NCBI GenBank assembly: GCA_900660155.1
Contig: CABFPE010000516.1
Span: 350,225-414,224, forward strand
Origin: Hofstenia miamia
Lineage: Eukaryota > Xenacoelomorpha > Acoela > Hofsteniidae
Reading direction: 5' to 3'
DNA: 64,000 nt
Under the pieces are notes generated by a model. It saw only the letters and a program-made list of their open reading frames with translations. It ran no database searches and had not been told where the DNA came from. Below are positions 25,490 through 36,689 of the stretch, in pieces. Made by a program: the position numbers and the translations under genes. Position 1 is the stretch's first letter, and every line of letters begins with the position of its first letter.

Positions 25490-27236
25490 TGGTATCTAAC
25501 AATGTTCCAGAGAAACTTTTATGTTTACATTTGTTTGCAATTACAAAATATTTTATATGCCCACCCCATTTCTGTTCAAATTTCTTCATTTGACTGCTTG
25601 AAGTTTTGTCATTCCATTAGTGAAAATATTTGGAAAATATTAAATTAGATTTAGAAATTTACAAATGCCTTCTACTTAAAATTCAAGTGTGTAGCTTAAA
25701 ATTGAAGAACTACTCAAAGGCTTCTCTTGTTGTATAAGTATGCTTCTTGTGAAGGTTAAAAACCTTAACATTTTTATATTGTTAGAAGAAACCTGTCTCT
25801 AAAACGCCTCAGAATATTACTAGAGTGTGCAATTTATTTGAATATCCTGTTAAATAAAATAAAAAATTTAAATTTCACAGATGAGCATACTTCAATGAAG
25901 AATCCTACCTTAGATCTCCTATTTTAAAAATGAAACTAAATTTTTAATAATTAATTATATGCAATGCATTAAAATATTAAAAGGCTTTTGTGCTCTAATA
26001 ATACTTCTAAGAGTAATGTACATAGAAGATTTAATTTTTTTGAATATTTTTTACACTTCTACCTACTTGCATTATAGAAAATCTAATAAGATAAACTGCT
26101 TTTTTTGTTGTTTAAAATAGCTTTAGTAGTGACTTAGATGTTGTGCTCTTTCCTTGTAAGTACTTCAATTTTGGTCTAGGATTTAAACTTGCAATTTCAG
26201 CAAATATGATTTTTTCAACACTCTGAATGCCTTAGGATCCAACATTGGTTTATGATAATTTTGAATACTTATATTATAAAAAAATTATGAATTAAATTTT
26301 ATGCTGATGGCATAATATTTTCAGAAATGAAGCTGAAATTCTGCTATTGAAACACAAAAAATAAAGTCAATATTTTCATAAGTGCACTAGATGATCTCTT
26401 TGATTAATTGTATTCAGGAAATAAGTCTCAATATTGATACTAGCAAAAAATAATTATCTATATGCACTGAATACAATTACAGTCTCAAAGCTACAATCAT
26501 TTTTCACTATCTTAAAGATTTTCACATAGTTCCTCAAAATTTTGAAAAAGAATGTTTTGTGCAGATATATTCATGATAAACTCATTAATTAGTTTTGAAA
26601 CAAAATTTTAATTTTTTCATGTGTATGCATCTTAAGGATAATTTGATGTTTAAAATCAATTAATTAAACCCATAGACATTGTATTTCTAATTCATCTTAC
26701 TTTGAAAGTCAATCACATGATAACATATCAATTTTTTTGTGCCTTTAAGTGCTTCTTCTATATCCTTTAATTTCAAGAAAAAATATTTTTAGAAATTTCA
26801 TAATATATTAAAAGTAAACAATTCTGAAATCCTAAACCAGTTGAAGTATTCACTGGTTTTATGATTTTTTTTTATAATGGTTTTTGAAAAAACCCCCAAA
26901 AGAAGCATGTTGGGATGTTAAAAATTAATATTATGCAAAAATAGAAAACTTAAGAAATTATACTAGAGTGAGCCTTAGTTTGAAAAATAAAGTTTTGGTC
27001 AAGTCTTTTGTTTTTCGCTCTTCTATTGTGTTTGTGTACCAGGAATTGTCTCAGTTTTCAATAAATTATAGCACTAGTCCAGGGTGAACTTTGTGTTGAC
27101 AAATATGGTAGAAGATATATTATGGATAGAAATGAAACAAGTATAAATTATATTTGGCATACTTACTGGAATAAATTTACTTTATCACATCATCAATTGT
27201 TGATCTACTGTAGCAATCAACAATTTTCAAAGACCA
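25490..27236. other. gene-free stretch
   Basis: AT-rich, with dispersed repeat A copy 2 (25733-25885) inside. Nothing else was recognised. Confidence 0.5.
25733..25885. repeat. dispersed repeat A, copy 2
   Basis: Same-orientation partner of 1007-1165, with shared AAGTATGCT, TGAAGGTTAAAA and AATTTCACAG blocks. Confidence 0.45.
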
Positions 27237-27794
27237 AAACAAATAGCTCACAATTGGGTGGTATGCAGATATATAGACATGCCCTAATGAGAAGACTTTC
27301 ATAAACTTTAGATAAGAAATTATTTTTGAATTGAAGTTTCAAGAATGGGAACTTTCATCTGTTTTCAAAAGTTTATTTCTGTTATCCATAATAAGGGATA
27401 TATCCTTTAAATATTTCTCTAAGAAATTTAATATCAATTCCAATAACAAATCTTCAAATAATAAAAAACAGATTAGATATTTAAATAATTCAAATCCCGA
27501 CTTTAGTGCATTATGAGATATTCAAGCAGATAAAGTTATAGTTTCCTAAGGATTGTTTATTGATATCTAAGATCCACTATTTAAATTTATTCTATGGAAA
27601 GTAACTAACTACAATTAAGCTGATGATATTCATTGTCTGATAAAATAAAAATGTTTAACTGAATAATTTTCCAATATTTAATACATGCCAACTATGATAA
27701 TGACATCACTTTCAAAAATATAAATTTATCATCTAAAACCACCAATATTATTTTCAATATTTTTATGAAAATTATTATTTTCTTCTTCACTGCA
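27237..27794. repeat. 558-bp exact duplicate, copy 1
   Basis: Identical by eye over its whole length to 27948-28505. It ends at an N (27795). Both copies hold the same 61-codon open frame (27331-27516 here), which resembles no family. Exact identity beside Ns suggests that one locus was assembled twice. Confidence 0.85.
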
Positions 27795-27947
27795 NTTGTC
27801 AACCCTCATAATTGTAACATATGGGCGTTTGAAAACCCTCAGGAAGTAATAACCGAAGGCTTGCACCCTGAAAAATTATGTGTGTGCATGGCATTCAGTG
27901 CAAATTATGTGCTAAGGCCATTTTTCTTTCCGGGTACAGTAAATCAN
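27795..27947. other. 151-bp insert bounded by single Ns; mariner-type transposase fragment
   Basis: Bases 27796-27946 (exactly 151 nt) lie between two single Ns and separate the two exact copies of a 558-bp segment. In the + strand frame the insert encodes the middle of a Tc1/mariner-type transposase: NCNIWAFENPQEV, then GLHPEKLCVCMAFSANY and PFFFPGT, matching the family pattern N-x-x-IW-x-x-ENP then HP-x-x-V-x-V(W)C-x-x-(S)A-x-x-x-x-GP(Y/F)FF. The length equals a typical short-read length. It is probably a mis-scaffolded read or contig rather than a true insertion at this site. Confidence 0.65.
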
Positions 27948-28505
27948 AAACAAATAGCTCACAATTGGGTGGTATGCAGATATATAGACATGCCCTAATG
28001 AGAAGACTTTCATAAACTTTAGATAAGAAATTATTTTTGAATTGAAGTTTCAAGAATGGGAACTTTCATCTGTTTTCAAAAGTTTATTTCTGTTATCCAT
28101 AATAAGGGATATATCCTTTAAATATTTCTCTAAGAAATTTAATATCAATTCCAATAACAAATCTTCAAATAATAAAAAACAGATTAGATATTTAAATAAT
28201 TCAAATCCCGACTTTAGTGCATTATGAGATATTCAAGCAGATAAAGTTATAGTTTCCTAAGGATTGTTTATTGATATCTAAGATCCACTATTTAAATTTA
28301 TTCTATGGAAAGTAACTAACTACAATTAAGCTGATGATATTCATTGTCTGATAAAATAAAAATGTTTAACTGAATAATTTTCCAATATTTAATACATGCC
28401 AACTATGATAATGACATCACTTTCAAAAATATAAATTTATCATCTAAAACCACCAATATTATTTTCAATATTTTTATGAAAATTATTATTTTCTTCTTCA
28501 CTGCA
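27948..28505. repeat. 558-bp exact duplicate, copy 2
   Basis: Second copy of 27237-27794, beginning right after the N at 27947. A more diverged relative of its middle part (28266-28411) lies at 40724-40862. Confidence 0.85.
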
Positions 28506-29055
28506 TGTATTTGATAATGAACTACTGAGAGCTTAGTTTTGCAATGCCACATGACAAAGAGAATAAATCTTCACTTATAAAGAGAAGTTAACTATCTTTT
28601 TAAACACAAATTCTTTTTTAATTTTTTTGCTTATATTTTTAGTATTCAATAAACATAAATTTTTTATCATATACTTGGCATTCAATTAAAATAATTTTTG
28701 ATTTATTAATTCTTTTCAATTACATTTATAAGCCCATTTTCTTAATTTTCATTTAGAAATTGCAAATACACTTTATATTTGAAGGCACAAGTTCAACATG
28801 AATTTTTTGTACTGAATTATAAATAAAATTTTCCCTAAAATCACTTCAACAACATCAACTTTTCAACATAAAACTGACATTTGAACAATGTTAAATGTAC
28901 TGTTTTAATTGATTTCATATTTCATTATGCATAATAATGATTTCTTTTATAAAATTCTTAAATTTGTGCTTAATAATTTATCTAAAATGAATATCACATG
29001 TTGCTGAGCCTGGCATGAATTTATTTGAAATGTATTGTAAGTGAAGCATTTCAGT
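28506..29055. other. gene-free stretch
   Basis: AT-rich, no gene or repeat recognised before the transposase tail that follows. Confidence 0.5.
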
Positions 29056-29059
29056 GTTC

Positions 29060-29395
29060 TCAAGGGCTTTTGGGAAAGAACTTTTGGCAACCTTGTAGCC
29101 CACATCTAAACCCTATTGACTTTTCTGTTTAATCAATCTTTGAGGACAATGTCTGTAAAATAGTGTTCCGAATCTCATGGTCGCAATTGGTCGAGTCCTG
29201 GAAAAATTTGGTTTGTGAGGTGTTGTACAGCAGCTACACACCGTCTTAGAGCTGCAATGTAATCGATGCAGAAACTTGACATATTTAACCGAAATAATAA
29301 AAGTTTGTGACTGGAAAAGTTATTATTTCGTTTCGTTTTTAAGTAGATAAAAAACTAAATAGGTAAGTCCTTATGCCCCACCTTGTAGATAACAT
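29060..29395 (+). mobile_element. 3' end of a Tc1/mariner-type transposon
   Basis: The + strand translation from about 29080 gives SPHLNPIDFSV, a stop, then SIFEDNVCKIVF and SQLVESWKNLV. This is the transposase C-terminus of the same broad family as the copy at 6 kb, where the usual pattern is SPDLNP(I/M)D-x-x-(V)W-x-(I)LE. The Asp after PI, the likely third catalytic residue, is kept. The Trp after FSV has become a stop. A likely right terminal repeat ends in CCCCACCTTG at 29395, followed by TA. The 5' two thirds are missing. Confidence 0.65.
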
Positions 29396-29399
29396 TTTT

Positions 29400-31585
29400 G
29401 CATTCTTATTTATTATAGTCCTTCCATTTATGCTTGTAAAGTAGCAAATGCTTAACCAATCAAGCTTAAATTGATTTTGCTTAAATAAACATCCAAAATT
29501 TCAGCACATTTCAGTAAGAATTGCCAAATAATCGGGGATAAGAATAATGCTGTTTGACTCAAATCATTTGAAATTATTGCAACTCCCCTGCTAAGTAGTG
29601 TGATCTCTACGGCCCTGATTAATAAGAATTGCATTAATATTTGATGAAGGTCAAATGAACAACTTGTTACTGAATGATGAAATATGATGGGTATTATAAC
29701 AGTGAAGAATTTGCTAATTTTGAAGCATTTGCAATGGCTCACAATAAATGAAAGGATTATTGCCACGAGCATTGAAAACTTCAAGGACATCAATTCCTTC
29801 ATAAGAATAGGTATTTCATAGTTTTGCTGGAATTGAACAATTCCTAGTGTGGTAATTGGATTTGGAATTGAAAAAATCATCAAAATTAAGTTAGAAATTT
29901 GCATTCTAAATTCACTTTGGAATCCACCTAATTCGAAAAATTACTTCTTATATTCACATAAGAGCCCGATCGTCGCATAATCTATGACGCGGATAATGGA
30001 TTAATTTAAGAAGTTCATTGGAATAAAAATAATTAATTATAATGTTTAAAATTATGTAAATTCAAAATTATTTATGAATGTTTAAGCATCTGCTCTCAAA
30101 TTATATATTTTCCTGACAATGGTATTGGAGGTGGAATTGAAACTGATATTATCGGATCATAGGAATTGGAATTTGAATTGAATCACCAAAAAATGAAATT
30201 GAATTGATGAATTGAATTGAATTGAAATCTCTGGAAAACTTCATTCAGAATTCCCTGTGCTTTCAAAAAAGATTTATTTTTGAAAAAACTTTTATTGGTA
30301 TCAGAAGTACAACTATAGCTGATCATTGTAAAAAACATGATATTCCTAATTCATCAGATGCTCGTCTTGGTTGTATGCAGGCACGTACTGCAATGGAGAC
30401 TGTCAACATTTGGGCATGGGTATTACTTCTACTGCAAATTGCTTTAAGATACCCACAGTAGAAATAGAATGATCTGATTCATAATGCCATACCGTAGAAA
30501 GACTGCGGTATTGCATGGCATACGGACTTTGATATGCCTTCTTGACTGCAAAGTAAGTAATAATAATAAGTGGCATATAGCTTGTATTAGCCATGCGTAC
30601 ATACATGTATATAAATCGATGATATAAAATGTATGATCTCTCATTTTATTCAACAAAAGTACATGTGTGTATGTATCTAAGCATGTATAACATCTTAAGC
30701 AGTGGTAAGGAACTCTGGACCACACTGTGCATACAAGATTAAGAAAATCAATTATCAATAGGCTACACGTTTGCAGCTCTCGCTTGTCCGTGCCTCTTTT
30801 AAGGGTTGTGTGCTCAAACCGTAATATTTCTGACCGAACGAGTCAGATATTTGTTAAGCATGAATTCAATAAAAGTATGGTTCTGCGAGCCCATCAAATC
30901 TCATAGAATTATTGTTAATAAATATAACTTTGGGAATACATAGCATTGTTTACTGGTAACTTTCATAATGAACTGCAATCGCTAAGTTCAGCATGTTATT
31001 ATGACCCTGATGTCTATCATATAACAATACTCAGGCGCTTCCCTTGTGCTGAGCAACCCCATTTACAATCCTGGATAAAACATTTTCTGTTCTTACAAGG
31101 TCCAGCTAGTTCACAAAGGAAAATTGTAATCCAGGGTGAAATTTCACTATCAAATATCAATCGTGTGGTAAAAAAGGGAAAATCATACAATTAAAACTAA
31201 CAATGCTCTTCAAAAATTGAAAAAATCCAGAAAAGTGACATCCCCTTTGCAATTTGTTAATCTAAGAATATTGAGAACTCAAGTAGGTTCAAAAAAAGTA
31301 CTACTTCGTAGTCAAACCATGCTTCACATAAATGGAAAAGTAAATTTGCAGAACTAATTTTATTATGCAACTAAAAATGCGCATGGAATTATTGAGACCA
31401 ATGATATCAAAATCTTTTATAATATTTGTAATTTCATTTGAACATTGAATCACTCACCATGTGTTTGATGGAATTAGGTTAATTATTGGAAGCGCTTATT
31501 AACCCATTTTTCCTTAACACAATAGTGGACCAGCTCATTTGAGCATAGCTATTATATTAGCTTTTGTAGTGCATTTTCAATCAAG
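29400..31585. other. gene-free stretch with GAATT-rich tract and a hairpin
   Basis: 29452-29904 (-) is a 150-codon hydrophobic frame without family resemblance. 30125-30240 is a degenerate (GAATT)n tract. A bulged hairpin lies at 30484-30521. The 82-codon frame at 30946-31194 (+) just upstream of the LINE could belong to its first reading frame, but I cannot show this. Confidence 0.4.
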
Positions 31586-31589
31586 AAAA

Positions 31590-33400
31590 AAGCTTCAGAT
31601 AGACTAGTCATTGATGTTTGCCGTTAATTTAGAAATGATATTTGTGACTGAGAGGCATTTGAACAGCTATGTACCTGATCAAAGAGTCGTAATGTTTGAA
31701 AATTCAAAAAAATAAAGAATATGCACAAATGTAGCGGTGTTTGTATTCATGTAAGGCATGATCTACATTTTGATGTCATGAAAAATCTATTGAAGTTGAA
31801 GCTTTATAGCTAAGAATGGATAATGATGATATGCAACTTCCACTGTTTATTTTTCAGACATATTTTCCATCATCGGGCTATACAGATGATGTATTCATAG
31901 ATCAAATTGTAAATAAAATTCATGAAGTAATATTAAGTTCATATCCTGATACTGTTTTAATATTTTCTGGAGATTTTATTCAACTAAACTCATTGGACTT
32001 TGCTTGAGAATATCATCTTACTACTATGATAACTTTTCTTTCTAAGAAAACGCATTCTTAGACAATTTTTTAATCAATAAACCTAAGATTTTATGAACTT
32101 GCAACCTAAGTTGTCTGTTAATCTTGATCATGCAACGGCTTCCTTACTAATTCTGTTGAAAATATTAAATCAAAACTCTTAAATTTTATTATTTGAGAAG
32201 TAGCAGTGAGACTAAAAAACGTATTTGCCGATAAATTATATTTTCAAGTTTGGAATGATGTCAACGATATGGATGATGTTGATATTGCTACGGAGATATT
32301 TCAAGAAAAATTATATTATTACTATGATATCTGTTTTCCTCCAAAAACCATTTTCATGAGTAGCAAAGGCCTATTGGCTGATACCTAAAATTAAGTCACT
32401 TATCAATAAACGTAAAAAGTTCAAACGAAAGCATCATAACTTTAAAGAAACCGTCCAAAAAAATGATAAGCTACTATAGGCTGCTATTTCTCATATGGAA
32501 GTAAAATCGGTTTCTATACAGTGGAGTGGCAAATGTACGAATAGGAAATATTTAAATTATACAGATGTAGCTGCAGTTGTAAGCAATTTTGAAGACTCTA
32601 CCCATATTTTGCTAGGAGACACTAATTGGCAGTAATGGAAAGCCTGTTTTGGATTTTGATAATAGGCATTCACTAGAACTTTCATTACATCAAGTTGCGT
32701 CTTGCCTAAAAACTACAAAATAGTCATCATGTAGGCCTGATGTCATACCTGGATGGGCATGCAGTAAATATTTCTGTTATCTGGCTGAACCTGTTTGCAA
32801 ATTTGGAATCTTAGTTTATCTAAATATATATTCTCTAAGTGCTGGAAAGAACAAAACTTCATTTTGTTACAAAAGAATTATTGTCCTTCTAATCTTAATG
32901 TGCTCTAACATATTTCTATAATCATTAGGCGAAAATTTAACAAACTGCATATAAAATTATCATTAAGCTTAGAATGGACCAATGATTTTTGTCAATGGCA
33001 ATTTGGATGCCTTGTAAGATATAATTCTTTTGATGTCTTACGTTATTGCAATTTATGTATAACATTGAATTTGCTTGATAGGAATGTTGCTTACGCGACT
33101 TTTATTTTTGTAAAGCGGAGGCTCTCTTACATCATCTTAAAAGCATTCTCATCTGCAGAAGGAATTCCCACTTTTTCTGATGCTTGTTCAGTCTTCTCAA
33201 ACAAATTTCTACCTCTCCAGTAATTGGTTCATCCAGCATTCGTTGGTTTCCTACAACACATCGATACTCATCTCCTAAGGAAACATCACAATTGCCAAAA
33301 CGAAAATCGGAATCTTGCTATGCCAATTATATCAACTTAACACCACTACGCCTCTAATCAATAATAGTATTCTGGAGCATGTTGTACAATCTGCACCAAG
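31590..33400 (+). mobile_element. decayed LINE, endonuclease to start of RT
   Basis: On the + strand, fragments occur in the order of a LINE ORF2. FVTERHLNSYVPDQ (about 31640) matches the endonuclease TETWL block. TVLIFSGDFIQLNSL (about 31950) matches the GDFN active-site block. VWNDVNDMDDVDIATEIF, then YDICFPPKTI (32240-32360), is the spacer before RT. PKIKSLINKRKKFKRKH follows near 32392. Near 33300-33350, YANYINLTPL matches the start of the RT (Y-x-x-I-x-LTP). The spacing from 32460 to 33100 is loose. Stops and frameshifts are common, and nothing of the RT core or the 3' end is seen. Confidence 0.65.
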
Positions 33401-33544
33401 GCGAGATTGACTGTCTTTTTGCAATAGTTGATTTGCACTTGTATCGTCACGTAATGACGTGTTTATCTAGTGGGAGCGACTCTATCTTTTACATTGCATG
33501 TTGAATACTAAGATACAGTTGAATATATCTATCATAATTACAAC

Positions 33545-34290
33545 TGTATTATAATTGTTTTACGGTAATCTGTTTAGGGGGCCGAAACCCCAAGCAGAAC
33601 CATTGCATGGAAGGAGGAATCAACGAAGTTTAATGATCACCAGATACCGATTTTATGGTAATGGCTCATGGAAGGCACTCAGTGATTGGAAAGTGCGGTG
33701 TTCCCTATTGTTGTTTATCTTTATTAATTTTGTACACCTTTTGTTTTTGTTATTGTTCACAATAAGGCAATATACACAACCAGCATGCATAAGCTTTTTA
33801 ATTACACTTATACATAAATATCCTTATATATAAATATGTACATGCTCCTAGGTAATGTAAACAATCGATGTGGCCAGCAGAAAAATGAATTCAAAGTCAA
33901 CAATTAACGCAATAGAAATAAGGGTGTTCGTAGACACCTTGTATGTGTAATAACCCTTATTCCCTATGAAATTGGATCTAAAATAAAGGGTTAACCTACA
34001 GGTAGCTATAGCTATCCAGCTGTTTGATCGCATTGCCTATGAATATGGAAGACTCAATAGGAAAGCTTAAGCTATTAAAATTCCTATTCCTATACTTAAC
34101 TTATAAGCATACTTTCATTAACAGAGCATCAGCTTGAACTCGTAAGAGATGTTAGTGACCAGCGCAATTCAAAGCCCAAAAATTAACTTTGGGGATTCTG
34201 AGAACCACTCGTTTGCTTCGACGTTTAGCTTTCTGTTTGCATTAGTAATCAAATCTATGAGATGCAATATAAATCCAAAGTAATTTAATT
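33545..34290 (-). mobile_element. leader fragment of the LTR family found at 43-55 kb
   Basis: Reverse-complemented, this stretch aligns by eye with the leader at 60010-60620 and, less closely, with 54930-54300. Shared blocks include GAAAGCTAAACGT, GTATAGGAATAGG, GCTTTCCTAT, TTGATTGTTTACAT (in relatives), AGCATGTA with TATTTATAT, and AACAA(T/G)AACAA. No LTR, gag or pol was found attached. It is an old, broken piece of a Ty3/gypsy-type element. Confidence 0.55.
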
Positions 34291-34399
34291 CATCAACCAT
34301 TTAGATTCCAAAACTCACATCAACTCAATCATAATCAAAGCTGGTCTTTCATTATTCAAATTGTCAAAGAAACTTCATCGTTCAGTGATTTAACCGTCT

Positions 34400-34530
34400 G
34401 AATTTTTCAACACAAGTTTTAGCAAAATATGCCATTTCTTATAGAATCACACAGATAAAATGAATCAATGCAACTTTGTCCTGTTTTTTAATGACATTAA
34501 CAATTGTACTCCACAATAACATTATTCTGA
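34400..34530. repeat. dispersed repeat B, copy 2
   Basis: Same-orientation partner of 1462-1590 (AAAATATGCCATTTCTTATA region). It abuts the outer side of the LTR-family leader fragment. Confidence 0.45.
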
Positions 34531-34539
34531 CTGTGCTAA

Positions 34540-35680
34540 CCAAATTGTAACAAACATGCATTATGGAGAATAAAAAAACTAAATATGAAACATAAAAATT
34601 TAAGTATAAAAACATTGTAGTACTACCGTCTGACAAAATGTCCATAAAATTGCTTTGAGCAAAGATATTGCTACAATTATTTCAGGAAATGAATAAAAGT
34701 AGGGTTAACATATTTTTGCTTAAAAAATGTAGCTACATTATATACTATATGCACGCATATTTAACACCACTCGGCTCACAACACAACTTCACTAAACTCT
34801 ACTACATCCCAGGAAATATTAGACATGGTTAAAAGTGCTAAAAAAGTCATTATGTGCTAGTGTGGTCATAGACTTTATTTGGAAGTCCTAAGCACGTACT
34901 ATATAAATTTAAAACATTTAAAATAAAATTATTCAAATAAATTCTCGGAGGTTCTTCAGAAATATAATTTTTTACCAAAGTTTCAGTATAGAAGATTCGA
35001 AGGCTTGTTACATTTAAGGAATTGTATTTGAAAAAAGCATCATATTTTAAGTACAAAATGAGTAGATGAAAATTAGTTTGCATAAACCTCATTCTAACCG
35101 AAGTCTTCTTCACAACCGCGATCATAGTTATCCTCAATCAATTCAATATCAAGTGATTTGAAAAGCTTTAGCTGTCACAGTTGAGAAGAGGAAGGAATCT
35201 GTTCAAACCCAATCCAATAATTGGAACCACTCAAGCTTCGGTAAATTCCAAATTCAGCTTCAAAGCGATCTTTGGAACTCGGTAGGAACAACAGCTCTCA
35301 AATATAGCTCAAGTCAAAAAATTGGCAACATTATAAACACATTTTTGATATACAAACGAAAGGGAAATAGAGGCTTATAAAATATATTTGAAAATATAAT
35401 TGTCTCAGCTTGTTCTAAGATCCATGGATAGGGATATAAGCAGGTTGCGTATGGTACAAATTCCTCGAGTATTTGGCAATATTTTAAACTATTAATAGTA
35501 CCAGTGCCATCTAGTAACTTTAGATAAAATCCAAATTTCGAAAAGTAGCCACTTTTTTTAACTTGAGCTATATCACCATAGCAATTTCTGCTTCTGAGAT
35601 ACAGTTACAAGGCTATCAACACTATATCCTTGTCATAATGAACTTCATGTGAAAATTTTGTTGACATCTTCAGCTGGGAT
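34540..35680. other. gene-free stretch
   Basis: No recognisable gene or element. The 95-codon frame at 34850-35137 (-) shows no family signal. Confidence 0.45.
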
Positions 35681-35681
35681 A

Positions 35682-35885
35682 TCAAAAACTGAATTCGTTT
35701 TCTATTAGGAGATAGTTTGATACATTCTGCAGCTTAGCTGTCAATCTCCGAAGATCTTCCTTGCAATCAGGTTCAGTCTTTCGGATTCGGTTGACGACTT
35801 CTTCAAGCTGGCAAAAACGTTCGAGCTTTGCCGAAAATCCACCCAGGATGCCACGTAGTGGAATCAGCTTTGAATGTCGAAATAT
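35682..35885 (-). CDS. candidate terminal exon of an unknown gene
   Basis: On the minus strand an acceptor-like TTTACTGTGCAG ends at 35886. It is followed by an open frame of 67 residues that is less AT-biased than its surroundings, ending in a stop. The peptide is hydrophilic and helical (ERFCQLEEVVNRIRK, then CKEDLRRLTAKLQNVSNYL), with heptad-like spacing of L, V and I that could form a coiled coil. I do not recognise the family. No partner exon could be assigned upstream, where a LINE end lies at 36.0-36.4 kb. Base composition and the acceptor are the main support; a chance frame is possible. Confidence 0.4.
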   Translation of the reverse strand: MFRHSKLIPLRGILGGFSAKLERFCQLEEVVNRIRKTEPDCKEDLRRLTAKLQNVSNYLLIENEFSF

Positions 35886-36010
35886 CTGCACAGTAAATGG
35901 TGAAGTGTTATGAATTTATGGTAACAACAGGGGGGAGGGGGAATTCATCTAAACAAAAATAGTTTAGAATTTCATTTAAAGGGAAGATCATTATATATAA
36001 ATGACGTCTT
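35886..36010. other. short spacer
   Basis: Contains a G-rich patch (GGGGGGAGGGGG near 35931-35942). No gene seen. Confidence 0.4.
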
Positions 36011-36417
36011 ATGTGTATGTATGTATGTATGCATGTATGTCGTTTTAATTCCTGTACACGCAACAATGTTGCACGTAAAAAGGAATAAGACAGCTATTAT
36101 AGGAACAGCGGGCACGTTCCGTACAGTAGATAAAAGATTTCCTAAAATATGTAGAACGTATTTTTGGCAGTCACTTTGCATCTTGTGTGTGACAGGTCTT
36201 TGTGCAGGACATGTGATTCATCATTTACAATTTTCAAGAGAACTTTTAAAAATTTCTCTTTAAAAGCACTGTTTATCACTTCATATAAATGCTTTTTCTC
36301 AATTTTTACAATTTTCGCATAGAGTTTGATAGGTTTTCGCATTTGATTTCTCTGTAGTTTTGGAAGTCCAGAAACGTAAACTTCAGCGCATATAAATATA
36401 CTGGTGCTATATAACAT
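36011..36417 (-). mobile_element. LINE 3' end with tetranucleotide tail
   Basis: The minus-strand frame at 36417-36142 matches the tail of LINE reverse transcriptases: MLYSTSIFICAEVYV, then SGLPKLQRNQMRKPIKL (the block where RTs read (I)LY-x-x-P-x-x-x-(P)GL-x-x-x-L-x-x-x-Q), then LLKIVNDESHVLHKDL (I-x-x-D-x-xHPL). Frame is lost soon afterwards. The sequence ends in an (ACAT)n run, seen on the + strand as (ATGT)n at 36011-36040. Several LINE clades end in short tandem repeats. The copy is 5'-truncated. Confidence 0.5.
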
Positions 36418-36539
36418 TGGAATGCTAATAACTTGTTTTTACTAGTAAGGTGTTCTACAAGAAACGATAAATATTATATTTTCATGTTAGCCGTTCTTAT
36501 AACGGGTCTACAGTGTTTTCATTCAAATAACTTTAACTC

Positions 36540-36682
36540 AATGGTATGTTTCACTCAAAAGATATTTTGCCCAACTCATTTTTCACTCAATACCATTTTT
36601 CACTCAATAGGATGCGTTTAGCTCAATTCACTTTTTACTCAACATGACGTTCACTCAATACATGGTTCACTCAATTTAATAA
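36540..36682. repeat. TTCACTCAA-based minisatellite
   Basis: A block TT(T)CACTCAA(T), followed by 6-12 variable bases, recurs about seven or eight times, in places shortened to ACTCA. The unit is roughly 16-22 bp. No coding function. Confidence 0.7.
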
Positions 36683-36689
36683 TAGCTGA

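Noticed and set aside
29452-29904. 150-codon hydrophobic frame (-)
   Set aside because: Hydrophobicity is expected from AT-rich sequence; there is no conserved motif, and it overlaps a GAATT-rich region.
33555-33833. 92-codon + strand frame as a gene
   Set aside because: The same DNA aligns on the minus strand with the leader of the LTR family, which explains it better.
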